Part shown: positions 38,541-47,744 of the stretch, piece after piece
Position numbering within the stretch: the stretch's first letter is position 1
Layout of the letters: the number at the start of each line of letters is the position of its first letter
Assembly: GCF_014200435.1 (NCBI RefSeq)
Contig: NZ_JACHBR010000001.1
Location: 1,984,001-2,048,000, forward strand
Origin: Sphaerisporangium krabiense
GTDB taxonomy: Bacteria > Actinomycetota > Actinomycetes > Streptosporangiales > Streptosporangiaceae
Direction of reading: 5' to 3'
Length of the DNA stretch: 64,000 bases
Translations under genes and position numbers: made by a program
Notes under the pieces: model-generated
Databases searched by the model: none
The model's input: only the letters and a program-made list of their open reading frames with translations
Told to the model about the DNA's origin: nothing

Positions 38541-39479
38541 TCAGCGGAACGCGCGCCGGTAGCCGTGCGGGCTCACGCCCGTGACCCGCTTGAAGCGGTC
38601 CCGGAACGCGGTGGACGAGGTGAAGCCGACCTCGGCGCCGATGCGCTCGACGGTGTGGTCGGTGGTCTCCAGCAGGTGCTGGGCCTGGCGGACCCGGGCC
38701 CGGTGCAGCCAGCGCAGCGGGGTCGTGCCGGTCTGCTCGCGGAAGCGGCGCAGCAGCGTGCGGGGGCTCATTCCCGCGTGGGCGGCGATGTCGGCGAGCG
38801 TCAGTTCGCGGGCCAGGGACTCCTGCAGCCAGGCGAGCAGCGGCTCGAACGCGGAACCCCGGGTCATGGGCGAGAGCGGCTGGACGATGAACTGGGCCTG
38901 CCCGCCTTCCCGCTCCAGCGGCATCACCGACAGCCGGGCGGCGTCGGCCGCCACGGCCGAGCCGTGGTCGCGGCGGATCAGGTGCAGGCACAGGTCCAGC
39001 CCGGCGGCGGCGCCCGCCGAGGTGAGGATCTGCCCGTTGTCGACGTAGAGGACGTCGGGATCCACCTCGACGTCCGGGTACGCGGCGGCCAGCCGGCCGG
39101 CCGCGGCCCAGTGGGTGGTGGCGCGCAGGCCGTTGAGCAGCCCCGTGGCGGCCAGCGGGAAGGTGCCCGAGCAGATGGAGGCGATACGGACGCCACGGGC
39201 GGCGGCGGCCCTGAGCGCGTGGCGGACCTCCGGTGACGGCGGGGCCGCCGGGTTCGCGGTGCCCGGCACGATGATCGTCCCGGCGTCCGCCAGACCGTCC
39301 AGCCCCCACGGGGCGCGCAACGTGAACGCGCCCGCGTCCACCTCCGGCCGCTCGGCGCAGACGCGCACCTGATAGCCGGGACGACCGTCCGCGAGCCTCG
39401 TGCGGGTGAAGACCTCGATCGGCGTGGACAGGTCGAAGGGGATCACCTGGTCGAGCGCGAGCACGGCGACGATGTGCAT
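38541..39479 (-). CDS. GlxA-family transcription regulator (DJ-1/PfpI plus AraC)
   Basis: The 312-residue protein joins an N-terminal class I glutamine-amidotransferase-like (DJ-1/PfpI) domain, with the nucleophile-elbow cysteine in SICSGTF, to a C-terminal AraC DNA-binding domain (ARELTLADIAAHAGMSPRTLLRRFREQTGTTP, then GFTSSTAFRDRFKRVTGVSP). Members are widespread in actinobacteria and usually activate neighbouring genes. Here the divergent gene is a small membrane protein 179 bp away. The signal sensed is unknown. Confidence 0.92.
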   Translation of the reverse strand: MHIVAVLALDQVIPFDLSTPIEVFTRTRLADGRPGYQVRVCAERPEVDAGAFTLRAPWGLDGLADAGTIIVPGTANPAAPPSPEVRHALRAAAARGVRIASICSGTFPLAATGLLNGLRATTHWAAAGRLAAAYPDVEVDPDVLYVDNGQILTSAGAAAGLDLCLHLIRRDHGSAVAADAARLSVMPLEREGGQAQFIVQPLSPMTRGSAFEPLLAWLQESLARELTLADIAAHAGMSPRTLLRRFREQTGTTPLRWLHRARVRQAQHLLETTDHTVERIGAEVGFTSSTAFRDRFKRVTGVSPHGYRRAFR

Positions 39480-39658
39480 GCCCGAAAGCTATCCGCCACC
39501 GCCGGCCGGGCGTATGGCGGTATCCCGTTGACAGGTGTCGGAAACGCCACTGGGACGGGCCCGGCGGCCCGGCTAGCGTCGGTGGCGCTCTCCGGCCTGG
39601 ACGGAGGAACCCGGTCCGTACACATCCGCGTCGGCACGCGACGCACGGGGGTAATGAA

Positions 39659-40069
39659 ATGATCTTGACTGTCGTCCCGCCGGCCCTGATCGGCCTGCTC
39701 TACGCCGCCGGGATGTCACTGATCCGGGAGCCGCACCGGCGCCGGTTCAACGCCGTCATGGTGGCGGGGGCCGGAGCCGCCTACCTCAGCGGCGGCGGCC
39801 TGGGCGGCTGGGAGTTCGCCTTCACCGCCGCCGTCACCTACTGCGCCTACCGCGGGCTGGAGTCGTGGACGTTCATCGGCGTCGGCTGGCTGCTGCACAC
39901 CGCCTGGGACGTCGTGCATCACCTCAACGGCAACCCGATCATCCCGTTCGCCCTTGACTCCTCCCTCGGGTGCGCGATCTGCGATCCGGTCATCGCCCTG
40001 TGGTGCCTGGCCGGTGGGCCCTCGCTCGTGGACGTCGCCCGCCGCCGGGTACCCGGTCTCCGGAGCTAG
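39659..40069 (+). CDS. Small integral membrane protein, DUF6010-like
   Basis: The 136-residue protein has about four hydrophobic segments and conserved-looking polar residues in GWLLHTAWDVVHHLNG and a cysteine pair in GCAICDP. I recognise it only as the type of small membrane protein often found beside GlxA-like regulators. It is divergent from that regulator and converges on the glycosidase-like gene with a 10-bp gap. Function unknown. Confidence 0.7.
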   Translation: MILTVVPPALIGLLYAAGMSLIREPHRRRFNAVMVAGAGAAYLSGGGLGGWEFAFTAAVTYCAYRGLESWTFIGVGWLLHTAWDVVHHLNGNPIIPFALDSSLGCAICDPVIALWCLAGGPSLVDVARRRVPGLRS

Positions 40070-40079
40070 CCGGCTCGCT

Positions 40080-41234
40080 TCAGCGGGCGCCGGCCGCACG
40101 GGCGAAGTGCCGGGCCACGGTGTGGAAGGACTCCTTCGGCGCCCAGTGCCAGGACGGCGTGGGGGCGTCCTCGGTCTTCCATATCGCCTTGGTCAGGCTG
40201 TAACTCGCCATGTCGAGGTCGTGGCGCCGCTCCCGGCGGTGCGGCGCGTCCGGGGTGACGAACTGGTACACCATCGCCGCGTGCAGGTTCATCCGCTCGA
40301 ACACCTCCAGCACCTGGGCCAGGTAACGGGCCTGGACGTGTTCGCTGCGCCTGAGGTCTCCCCGGATCTCCGGCTTGGGCTCGCCGTAGTCGACGACGTC
40401 CCACCCCATGCCGCCGGCTTCGGGCGCGCCCGCGAAGGTGCAGGTGCCGCACTCGGTGACGGCGACCGGCCTGCCCCACTTCCGGTACCGCGCCAGCTCC
40501 TTGACGTACCCGGACGGGTCGGCGAAGTAGGAGTAGTAGTTGACGCCGACGATGTCGAACAGGCGCCAGTCCACGGTGTCGCCGTGCCCGGCGCCGTAGG
40601 TGAGCGGGCCGGTGAAGACCCGGCGTCCGGTCCTGGCCGCCTCGGCGATGAAGCGGTCGAGGAGCCGCTGCGCCTTCTCGGGGTCCCAGTTCCCCTTGAT
40701 CATGTTCTGGACGCGCTCGACCGCGTCGTCACCGGGGACGATGCCGGGCACGAACAGCACGAACTCGCAGCCGACGATCAGGTGCACCCGAGCGCCCTGG
40801 CGGCGCAGCCGCTCGGCCTGCCTGCCGGTCTCGGCAATGTGGTCGAGGATCTCGCGTTCGGGACGGTCGGCCAGGCGCGGCTGGAGCCACACGTGCATGC
40901 CCTGCCCGGCCGCCTCGGCGGCGGTGGCCGTCATGCGTTCGACACCGGTGCCGAAGACCACGACCGAGTTGGCGTGCAGCCGGTGCCTGATCGCCCGCAT
41001 GTCGGCCCGCATGCGGGCGCGGTCCCAGCCGGTGTGCGGCGTCTCGCCGTCCAGGCACTCGTACATCACCCCCCGGTAGGTCAGCCCGCGCCGGGGTGAC
41101 GCCGATTCCCGGGGCGCGGTGGCGGGGGCTCCGGCCGCCGGCTCCGCCGCCAGGAGCGTCCCGGCCGCCGCCGTGGCGCCGACCGCCGCCGCCCCGGCGA
41201 GGAAGCGTCCCCTGCTGATCGCCTTGTTCCGCAT
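40080..41234 (-). CDS. Secreted TIM-barrel glycoside-hydrolase-like protein
   Basis: The 384-residue protein starts with a signal sequence (ISRGRFLAGAAAVGATAAAGTLLAAEPAAGA); it resembles a Tat signal but the twin arginine is R-G-R, so export by Sec is also possible. The mature part has barrel-like strands with candidate catalytic acids in VGCEFVLF and VTECGTC, and a conserved NYYSYF stretch. This matches a group of poorly characterised actinobacterial proteins related to glycosidases. Substrate unknown; not visibly linked to either cluster. Confidence 0.7.
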   Translation of the reverse strand: MRNKAISRGRFLAGAAAVGATAAAGTLLAAEPAAGAPATAPRESASPRRGLTYRGVMYECLDGETPHTGWDRARMRADMRAIRHRLHANSVVVFGTGVERMTATAAEAAGQGMHVWLQPRLADRPEREILDHIAETGRQAERLRRQGARVHLIVGCEFVLFVPGIVPGDDAVERVQNMIKGNWDPEKAQRLLDRFIAEAARTGRRVFTGPLTYGAGHGDTVDWRLFDIVGVNYYSYFADPSGYVKELARYRKWGRPVAVTECGTCTFAGAPEAGGMGWDVVDYGEPKPEIRGDLRRSEHVQARYLAQVLEVFERMNLHAAMVYQFVTPDAPHRRERRHDLDMASYSLTKAIWKTEDAPTPSWHWAPKESFHTVARHFARAAGAR

Positions 41235-41377
41235 TCGCGTGCTCCAACCGCCGTCGTCTGGTCCTCTCCAGGCTCCGGCCGAGCGCCCGCGATGATCAAT
41301 CGTTCCTCGGTCTACCTGCCATGACGAAAGTAGGAACCCGCGCCGGGAAAAGCACCTGCTCGGCCCCCTTCGTGCGG

Positions 41378-42193
41378 CTATCGGCGCGGGGCCGGGGTGA
41401 TGACGGCCTGGGGGGCGGCGTGGATGAGTTCGTAGTCGCGGCTGATCGCGCTCGCCGTCCTGAGGAGGAGCGGGAGCAGTTCGTCGATCAGTCGCCGGTG
41501 GTCCACCTCGGCGGTGATGGCCGTGATGTTGACCGCCGCGATGGTCCGGCCGTCGCCGTCACGCAGGGGAGCCGCGACGGAGCGGACGCCGGCCGCCACC
41601 TCCTCGTCCGTCGAGGCCCAGCCGCGGGCGCGGATCTCGCGGAGCTCGGCCTCCAGTTCGCCGGCGGTCTTCGCCCGGCGGGGGATGATCGCCGAGCGGG
41701 TCGGGGTGTCGAGGGCGGCGCGCAGCGCGTCGGCGTCGAGGGCGGCGAGCAGCACCTTGCCGAGGGCCGTGCTGGCGGCCGGCAGCCGGCTGCCCACGTC
41801 GACGCGGACGGAGACGACCTTGGGGACCTCGACACGAGCGACGTAGAGGATGTCGGATCCGTCGAGCTGTGCGATGGAGGCGGCCTGGTCGCTGCGGGCG
41901 ACCAGGTCGCTCAGGTGCGGGTGCGCGACCTCCCAGAGCCCGGTGGACAGCGTGTAGGCCATGCCGAGTTCGAGCACACGGGGGGTGAGGACCACGCCGT
42001 CGGAGGTCTGCCGGACGTACCCGAGGTGTTCCAGGGTGAGGATGATGCGGCGCGCGGTCGGCCGGGCCAGGCCGGTGGCGGTCGCGATGTCGGTGAGGGA
42101 CATCGGCACGCGCCGTGAACCGAAGCACGTGAGCACGTCGAGTCCACGGGCCAGCGCCTCGATGAAGTCGGGGCCGGCGTTGTCGCGTGGCAT
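41378..42193 (-). CDS. IclR-family regulator, PcaR/PobR type
   Basis: The 271-residue protein has an N-terminal winged helix (SLTDIATATGLARPTARRIILTLEHLGYV) and the IclR effector domain (LPAASTALGKVLLA, VNITAITAEV). The sequence is of the protocatechuate/4-hydroxybenzoate regulator type, which activates aromatic catabolic operons. It is followed leftward by no catabolic gene, but the whole aromatic island lies on its other side, upstream of it in the same orientation. AAAGGA precedes the ATG. Likely regulator of part of the hydroxyquinol island. Confidence 0.92.
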   Translation of the reverse strand: MPRDNAGPDFIEALARGLDVLTCFGSRRVPMSLTDIATATGLARPTARRIILTLEHLGYVRQTSDGVVLTPRVLELGMAYTLSTGLWEVAHPHLSDLVARSDQAASIAQLDGSDILYVARVEVPKVVSVRVDVGSRLPAASTALGKVLLAALDADALRAALDTPTRSAIIPRRAKTAGELEAELREIRARGWASTDEEVAAGVRSVAAPLRDGDGRTIAAVNITAITAEVDHRRLIDELLPLLLRTASAISRDYELIHAAPQAVITPAPRR

Positions 42194-42373
42194 CTGGGTC
42201 CTTTCGTCGGGCTTCGCAGGAAAGGTTAGCGGGGTGGCCCCGCGCTGCCCGACAGTCGGCCCGCTCAGCGGCCTGGCGTCCGATTTCTCCGCCCTTCGCT
42301 CTCACCTCCTTGGCTGGTCACGGGAGAGGTCATGCTTCTAGTGATCACACTTGGCGGATCGCCCCCGCCCGTC

Positions 42374-43432
42374 TCATGATTCCGGCCGCCCAGCGGCCAC
42401 ATGACCGCCATGCGACGGGTCCGCCGTGCCGACGGGCGAGACGGCCGGTCGCGTCCGCTGGACGGCGGGGGTCATACGCCGTGCGGCTCTCGGGAAGAGC
42501 TCCGCCGCGCGCCGCAGAACGCCGTCGGCCTCCTCGGCGGAGAGGGCGCCGCACTGGGTGAGACCGCGCAGGTCGGCCTCGGCGGACTCCTCGGTCGTAC
42601 ACGGGGCGCCCCAGTCGCTGCCGTACACGATGTGGCCGACGCCCACGGTGGCCACCGCGGGGAGCAGCGACTGCGTGGCGGCGGTCCCCGCCGTGTCGAC
42701 GTAGAGCGTCGAGACCTGCGCGTCGATCTCGTCCGCCGTCACCCCCTGGGGCACCCACGCCTCGTCGCCCAGGAGACGGAGCCGTCCGGTCAGCGCCGGG
42801 AAGGCGCCGCCGCAGTGGGCGATGACGAAGGTGATGTTCGGGTACCGGGTGAACGTCCTGCGGAACACCATGTCGAAGACGGTCCTGGCGGTCTCGAAGG
42901 CCACCTCGTACAACGGCGCGGGGTGGTCCAGCACCGGGGGACGGCGGGCGTCCGGGTGGACGAAGACCACCGCTCCCCAGTCGTCGAGCCGCGCCCACAA
43001 CGGCGCGAGCGAGGCGTCGCCCAGGTGGACGCCGTTGTAGTTCGCCGTGACCGCGAAGCCGTCGGCGTCCAGGTGCTCACGCGCCCGCTCCGCCTCCCGG
43101 ACGGCGGCGGCCGGGTCGTCGGTGGGCAGCGCGGCCAGGAGGCCGAACCGGGACGGATGGTCCGCCACGAGCCGCGCACCGTAGTCGTTGGAGGCGCGCA
43201 CGGCGGGCTCCGTGCCCGGGATGTTGCTCAGCATCTGCATGGCGGTCCCGGACGCGTCCATGTGGGCCAGCGTCCGCTCCAGGGACCATTCGTAGGGCTC
43301 CGGGAAGTAGATGCCCCGTCCGAGCATGGCCTGCCACGCCCGGACGCGCTCCTCCTTCGTGCTCGGCGGGGCGAAGTGCGCATGGACGTCGATGTGTCCA
43401 CCGGCGGTCGTCCGGCCTCGCGTGGCCGTCAT
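42374..43432 (-). CDS. Amidohydrolase-2 family protein, candidate aromatic acid decarboxylase
   Basis: The 352-residue TIM-barrel metal enzyme has HIDVHAHF (His-x-His metal pair), a mid-chain HPDARR, IAHCGGAFP and the metal aspartate in YGSDWGAP. This is the ACMSD / gamma-resorcylate / 6-methylsalicylate decarboxylase group, which removes CO2 from an aromatic acid without a cofactor. With hydroxyquinol dioxygenase in the same island, decarboxylation of a dihydroxybenzoate to resorcinol is an attractive but unproven role. I chose the ATG after GAAAGGTGAG rather than a GTG four codons earlier that lies within that ribosome site. Confidence 0.82.
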   Translation of the reverse strand: MTATRGRTTAGGHIDVHAHFAPPSTKEERVRAWQAMLGRGIYFPEPYEWSLERTLAHMDASGTAMQMLSNIPGTEPAVRASNDYGARLVADHPSRFGLLAALPTDDPAAAVREAERAREHLDADGFAVTANYNGVHLGDASLAPLWARLDDWGAVVFVHPDARRPPVLDHPAPLYEVAFETARTVFDMVFRRTFTRYPNITFVIAHCGGAFPALTGRLRLLGDEAWVPQGVTADEIDAQVSTLYVDTAGTAATQSLLPAVATVGVGHIVYGSDWGAPCTTEESAEADLRGLTQCGALSAEEADGVLRRAAELFPRAARRMTPAVQRTRPAVSPVGTADPSHGGHVAAGRPES

Positions 43433-43468
43433 GGGCGTTCTCACCTTTCTCTCGCACTCTTGTGGGCG

Positions 43469-44098
43469 CTACGCGCGCGGCGGGCGGACGCCGGTGAACA
43501 GGGCGAGGCCCTCCTCGATCTCCGTGAGCGGGCTGCGCGCCAGGCTCGGCGCCAGCAGCGCCCGCGCCTCGGCCGGCGAGGTCAGCGCCGACGGGTCCAC
43601 CTCGTCCACGCGCCAACTGCCGCTGTCGTCGTAGATGTACTCACCGGCGAGCCGCCCCTCGCGGTAGGGCCACATGGCGGCGAAGTGGTGCGAGACCTGG
43701 TAGGTCCCCGAGGGCTCCACGTCCTCGCCGGCGAGCGCCGGATCCGTGCCCGGCACCACCTGGGCGAAGACGGCCTCGATGAAGACGCCGTGGTCGGAGA
43801 CGGCCACCTGCTCCTCCAGCGCGCCGAACACGTTGGCGCCCTCGGAGACGATGCCCGCGTAGAAGCGGCGCACCTCGTCCATGCCGTCGAGGACCATGGT
43901 CCTGCCCCGCTCGGTGATCCGGTAGACCGGGTGGTCCACCGTCATGACCGGCGTGAGGATGTCCTCCCAGTGGCCGGACACCTCCAGCACCGCGTGCCGG
44001 CGGTAGTTCTTCAGCATGTGCCGGTGCCTCGGGTTCTCGACGACCGCGAGCGCGGCGTCGACACCTACCGTGATGTCACGGACGTCGAACACCTTCAT
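43469..44098 (-). CDS. SnoaL/NTF2-like fold protein
   Basis: The 209-residue protein has a pattern of short strands and helices seen in NTF2-like proteins (LKNYRRHAVLEVSGHWEDIL, GMDEVRRFYAGIV, VSHHFAAMWPYREGRLAGEYIYDD). Some are isomerases, hydrolases or dehydratases of aromatic or cyclic compounds; others only bind ligand. Start chosen at the ATG after AAGGAG; this overlaps the LivF gene end by 23 bp. Its place between the decarboxylase candidate and the importer suggests a catabolic role, not further defined. Confidence 0.6.
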   Translation of the reverse strand: MKVFDVRDITVGVDAALAVVENPRHRHMLKNYRRHAVLEVSGHWEDILTPVMTVDHPVYRITERGRTMVLDGMDEVRRFYAGIVSEGANVFGALEEQVAVSDHGVFIEAVFAQVVPGTDPALAGEDVEPSGTYQVSHHFAAMWPYREGRLAGEYIYDDSGSWRVDEVDPSALTSPAEARALLAPSLARSPLTEIEEGLALFTGVRPPRA

Positions 44099-44861
44099 CG
44101 TTCTCTCCTTCATCAGTGACGGTCGCGGCGGCGGATCCGCCGGCGACCCCCGGCGCGGGCGCCGGGTCCTCCCCGAGGTAGGCGCTGGTCAGCTCGTCGA
44201 TCCTGGGCCTCATCTCGCCGGTGGTCCCCGAGGCCACCACCCTCCCTCCGGCCATGACATGGACACGATCGACCCACCGGAGCGCCAGATGGACGTGCTG
44301 CTCGACGATGACGACCCCGCATCCCCGCTCGGCCGCGACGCGGCGCAGCACCGGGAAGAAGGCGCTGACGACCAGCGGCGCGAGGCCCAGGCTCATCTCG
44401 TCCACGATCAGCAGGCTCGGGTCGCGGCACAGGGCCCGCGCGAGCGCGAGCATCTGCTGCTCACCGCCGGACAGCGCCGCGACCCTGCGGCCGCCGAGCC
44501 CGCGCAGCGCCGGGAAGTACTCCAGCACCCACTCCGCCGATCTCCGCCCGCCCGCGGCGAGGCCGAGGGTCTCGTCCACGGTGAGCGAGGGGAACAGCGA
44601 CCGGTCCTCCGGGACGTGCTGGATGCCCGCCCGTGCCCGGTGCGCGGGCGGCAGCCCGCCGACCGGCCTGCCGTCCAGCCGGATCTCGCCCTGGTAGGTG
44701 CGCACCAGGCCGGAGATCGCCAGAAGCGTCGTGGTCTTCCCCGCGCCGTTGGCGCCGAGCAGGGCCACCAGCTCACCGCGCTCGACCGAGAGGCCGACGT
44801 CGCGCACGACGGGCACGGACCCGTATCCGGCCGTCAGGCCCTTCACTTCCAGCAGGCTCAC
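44076..44861 (-). CDS. livF: ABC transporter ATP-binding protein, LivF type
   Basis: The 261-residue ATPase has Walker A GANGAGKTT, signature LSGGEQQML and Walker B LLIVDE, with the GTTGEM tail of LivF proteins and a 25-residue low-complexity end. It powers uptake with the LivG-like ATPase and the fused permease. GTG start overlaps the LivG stop (GTGA). Branched-chain-amino-acid-type importers in catabolic islands usually carry aromatic acids; that is the likely substrate here. Confidence 0.92.
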   Translation of the reverse strand: MSLLEVKGLTAGYGSVPVVRDVGLSVERGELVALLGANGAGKTTTLLAISGLVRTYQGEIRLDGRPVGGLPPAHRARAGIQHVPEDRSLFPSLTVDETLGLAAGGRRSAEWVLEYFPALRGLGGRRVAALSGGEQQMLALARALCRDPSLLIVDEMSLGLAPLVVSAFFPVLRRVAAERGCGVVIVEQHVHLALRWVDRVHVMAGGRVVASGTTGEMRPRIDELTSAYLGEDPAPAPGVAGGSAAATVTDEGENDEGVRRP

Positions 44862-45649
44862 CGCGCCCCCTCGGCCGGCCGGCTCGGCTGGAGCCCGCCC
44901 TCGTCCGCTGTCCCCGGGTCGTCGGCGCCGAGATAGGCCGCGATGACCCGGGGGTCGTTCCGCACGTCACGGGGCGGGCCGCAGGCGATGACCGCCCCGA
45001 AGTCCAGGACGTACACCCGGTCGCAGATCCCGAGGACCAGCGGCATGTCGTGATCGACGAGGACGACCGACGTGCCCGAGGCGACGACGTCGCGCAGGAT
45101 CTCGCCCAGGAGGCCGCGTTCACGCCCGTCGAGCCCGGCGGCGGGTTCGTCCATCAGCAGCAGCTTGGGGTCGCCGGCCAGCGCGCGGGCGACGCCGACC
45201 AGGACGCGCTGCCCGTGCGACAGCTCGCCGGGCATCCGGCCGGCCAGCCGCCCGATGCCCAGGCGTCCGAGCACGTCGTGATCGTCCCGCCGGCCGTCCG
45301 AGCGGCGACGGGCGGCCCCGGACCGGCGGGGAACCGCCATGCGGACGTTCTCGGCGACGGTCAGGTCCTCGAAGAGCTGCAGCGTCTGCCACGTCCGTGC
45401 CAGCCCCATGCGCGCACGCTCCGACGGCCGGCGACGCCGGATGTCGTGGCCGTCGAACGTGAGGGAGCCGCTCGTGGGGGAGGCGAAGCCGGTGATCGCG
45501 TCGAGCAGCGTGCTCTTCCCCGCGCCGTTCGGGCCGATCACACCGACCAGTTCCGCGGGCATGATCTCGACGTCCACCTCACGCAGCGCCCGCACGCCGC
45601 CGTAGTGCAGCGAGACCGCCGCGGCGCGCAGAAGCGGGCCGGCCGTCAC
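44858..45649 (-). CDS. livG: ABC transporter ATP-binding protein, LivG type
   Basis: The 263-residue ATPase has Walker A GPNGAGKST, the long LivG loop (RTWQTLQLFEDLTVAENV), signature LSHGQR and Walker B LLLMDEPAAGL. GTG start overlaps the permease stop (GTGA). Works with the LivF-like subunit encoded next. Confidence 0.92.
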   Translation of the reverse strand: MTAGPLLRAAAVSLHYGGVRALREVDVEIMPAELVGVIGPNGAGKSTLLDAITGFASPTSGSLTFDGHDIRRRRPSERARMGLARTWQTLQLFEDLTVAENVRMAVPRRSGAARRRSDGRRDDHDVLGRLGIGRLAGRMPGELSHGQRVLVGVARALAGDPKLLLMDEPAAGLDGRERGLLGEILRDVVASGTSVVLVDHDMPLVLGICDRVYVLDFGAVIACGPPRDVRNDPRVIAAYLGADDPGTADEGGLQPSRPAEGAR

Positions 45650-47652
45650 GACTCCCCCATCGCCGCGCCGCCGCGCCGCCAGTGCCGCAGGAGCGCCGCA
45701 CGCGGGCGGCGCGCCGCGCCGGCGACGCTCACGGCGACGCCGTCCGGCGATCCGATGACGGTCAGGATCACCGCGAGTCCCGCGAACAGAGGCTGATAGT
45801 CGGGGCCTATCCCGAACCACGTCGTCACGGCGTGGAACAGCAGCCCCTGCGCGACCAGCAGGCCACCGACGAGCGCGCCGCCGACCGTGCCGACCCCGCC
45901 GAGCACGGCGACGGCGAAGAAGGCGATCGAGGTCAGCGGCCCGAAGCGGTCGGCGCTGACGCCCGCGAAGTTGTAGCCGTACAGCACCCCGGCGGTGCCC
46001 GCGAGAAGGCCGCCTATCGCGAAGGCGGCGGTCTTGACGGCGCCGACGTTCACGCCGGCCGCCGCGGCGGCGGCCTCGCTCGACCGGACGGCGAGCATCC
46101 GCGCGCCGAGGGGCGAGCGCCGCACCCTGACCACGAGCAGCGCGCATCCGAGCAGGACGGCGAAGACGACGAGGCCGAACCCGCCGCTGGGCGACTCCGT
46201 CCCCCAGAACGAGTGGGCCGGGGAGATCTCCATGCCGAAGACCGTGATCGGCGTGACGTTCGCGGGCCGCAGTCCGCTCCCCCACTGCGGGTTGCCGAAC
46301 CAGAACCGCTGGGCGGCCACGCCGCCGGCGAGCGTCAGCACCGCGAGCTGGAGCCCGCGCACCCGGCGGGCCGGCAGCGAGAACAGCAGGCTCGTCGCCA
46401 CCGCCGCCGCGACGCCGGCGATCGGCGGCAGCGGGAACGGCAGGTGCGCGTCGGTACCCGCCGCGGCGGTCACGTATCCGGCGGCCCCGGCCACGGCCAT
46501 CTGGGCGAAGGAGATCTGGCCCACGAAGCCGGTCGTGACGACGACCGACAGGCAGAGCACGGCGCCGAGCATGCTGTTGATGAGCGCCTGGCGCCAGTCG
46601 AACGGAAGGCCCGCCAGGGCGGCGACGACGACCACGGTGCCCGCGACGGCGGCGGCGCCGGCGCGCCGGGGCCGGGGCGCGCGGGGCATCGCGGGCGGAG
46701 CCGCCGTCAGCCGGTCGGGCAGCGCGCGTCCCCTGAGGTAGAGCGCGACGGCGAGCACGAGGAAGGGCACCAGCTCGGTGACGCCGGGCAGCGGTACGCC
46801 GTCGACCTGCGGGAACCACGACTGTCCCTGGAAGAGGGCGATCAGCGAGGTGACGATCCCGAGCCCGAACGCCGTGGCGACGGTGACGCCGAACGACGTG
46901 AAGCCCCCGAGCAGGGCCGCGGTCAGCACCGGGACGACCAGCAGCGTGAAGGTCACCGGGTGAAGCTGGGTCGTGGGCGCCGCGAGCATGCCGAACAGCC
47001 CGCCGAGCACGCTCGCGATCACCCAGTTGGCGCACTCGAGGCGGGCGGTGGACAGTCCGAGGAGCACCGCGCCCTTCCCGCTGTCGGCGGCCGCCCGGGT
47101 CGCGATCCCGAACCGGGTGTGGCGGTAGAGCGCCCACAGCAGCGCCGTCGCCGCGACCACGAGCCCGGCCAGCAGCAGGCGGTCCTCGGGTATCGACACG
47201 CCGAGCAGGCCGACCGGTTCCTGGGGCAGGACGGCCGGCGCGGCGACCGGATCGGCTCCCCAGTGCAGGACGATCACCGCCTGCACCGTCAGCAGCACGC
47301 CCGACGACGCGACGATCTTGGCGAGCGGCCCGGCCTTCGCCAGCGGCCGGTAGACCAGCAGGTACTGCAGCACGCCGAGGCCAGCCGCCATGGCGAGGCC
47401 GATGGCCAGGGCGGGCAGGGCGCCGAGCGGTTCGCCGCCGGCCGTCAGCGGGATCGACGGCGGCAGCACCAGCGTCCCGGTCGTGCGCAGCTCGGAGTAG
47501 GTGTAGGCGGAGTAGGCCGCGGTGGCGCCCGCGGCGATGTTGATGACGCCGGACGAGCGGTACGTCACCACCATGCCGGTGGCGAGCCCGGCGATGAGCG
47601 CGCCGTGGCCGAGCCCGAGCAGCATGAAGGCGAGGATCTGTTCCGTGCTCAT
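45646..47652 (-). CDS. Fused LivH-LivM permease of a Liv-type ABC importer
   Basis: The 668-residue membrane protein combines both permease subunits in one chain. The N-terminal half (about 1-315) is LivH-like (GLATGMVVTYRSSGVINIA near residue 22) and the C-terminal half (from about 345) is LivM-like (GQISFAQMAVAG; GVLYGYNFAGVSADRF). About 30 basic, proline-rich residues link them. In most bacteria these are two genes. ATG overlaps the stop of a 31-codon frame immediately upstream. Confidence 0.9.
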   Translation of the reverse strand: MSTEQILAFMLLGLGHGALIAGLATGMVVTYRSSGVINIAAGATAAYSAYTYSELRTTGTLVLPPSIPLTAGGEPLGALPALAIGLAMAAGLGVLQYLLVYRPLAKAGPLAKIVASSGVLLTVQAVIVLHWGADPVAAPAVLPQEPVGLLGVSIPEDRLLLAGLVVAATALLWALYRHTRFGIATRAAADSGKGAVLLGLSTARLECANWVIASVLGGLFGMLAAPTTQLHPVTFTLLVVPVLTAALLGGFTSFGVTVATAFGLGIVTSLIALFQGQSWFPQVDGVPLPGVTELVPFLVLAVALYLRGRALPDRLTAAPPAMPRAPRPRRAGAAAVAGTVVVVAALAGLPFDWRQALINSMLGAVLCLSVVVTTGFVGQISFAQMAVAGAAGYVTAAAGTDAHLPFPLPPIAGVAAAVATSLLFSLPARRVRGLQLAVLTLAGGVAAQRFWFGNPQWGSGLRPANVTPITVFGMEISPAHSFWGTESPSGGFGLVVFAVLLGCALLVVRVRRSPLGARMLAVRSSEAAAAAAGVNVGAVKTAAFAIGGLLAGTAGVLYGYNFAGVSADRFGPLTSIAFFAVAVLGGVGTVGGALVGGLLVAQGLLFHAVTTWFGIGPDYQPLFAGLAVILTVIGSPDGVAVSVAGAARRPRAALLRHWRRGGAAMGES

Positions 47653-47744
47653 CCGCGGGCCCCCGGGGCACCGAGGGCGTACGGGTGGTGCGGTTTCGCG
47701 CCGGCGGCGAGGCCGGCCACGGCGAGAAGGCGGCGCGGGGTCAT
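47649..47744 (-). CDS. 31-residue coupled small ORF between the Liv binding protein and permease
   Basis: An ATG overlapping the stop of the binding-protein gene (ATGA) opens a 31-codon frame whose own TGA overlaps the permease ATG (again ATGA). The peptide MTPRRLLAVAGLAAGAKPHH and 11 more residues has a basic start and a hydrophobic middle. It would fill the 89-bp gap exactly, letting ribosomes run through by reinitiation. It may be a genuine microprotein or only a coupling device; no family was recognised. Confidence 0.45.
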   Translation of the reverse strand: MTPRRLLAVAGLAAGAKPHHPYALGAPGARG

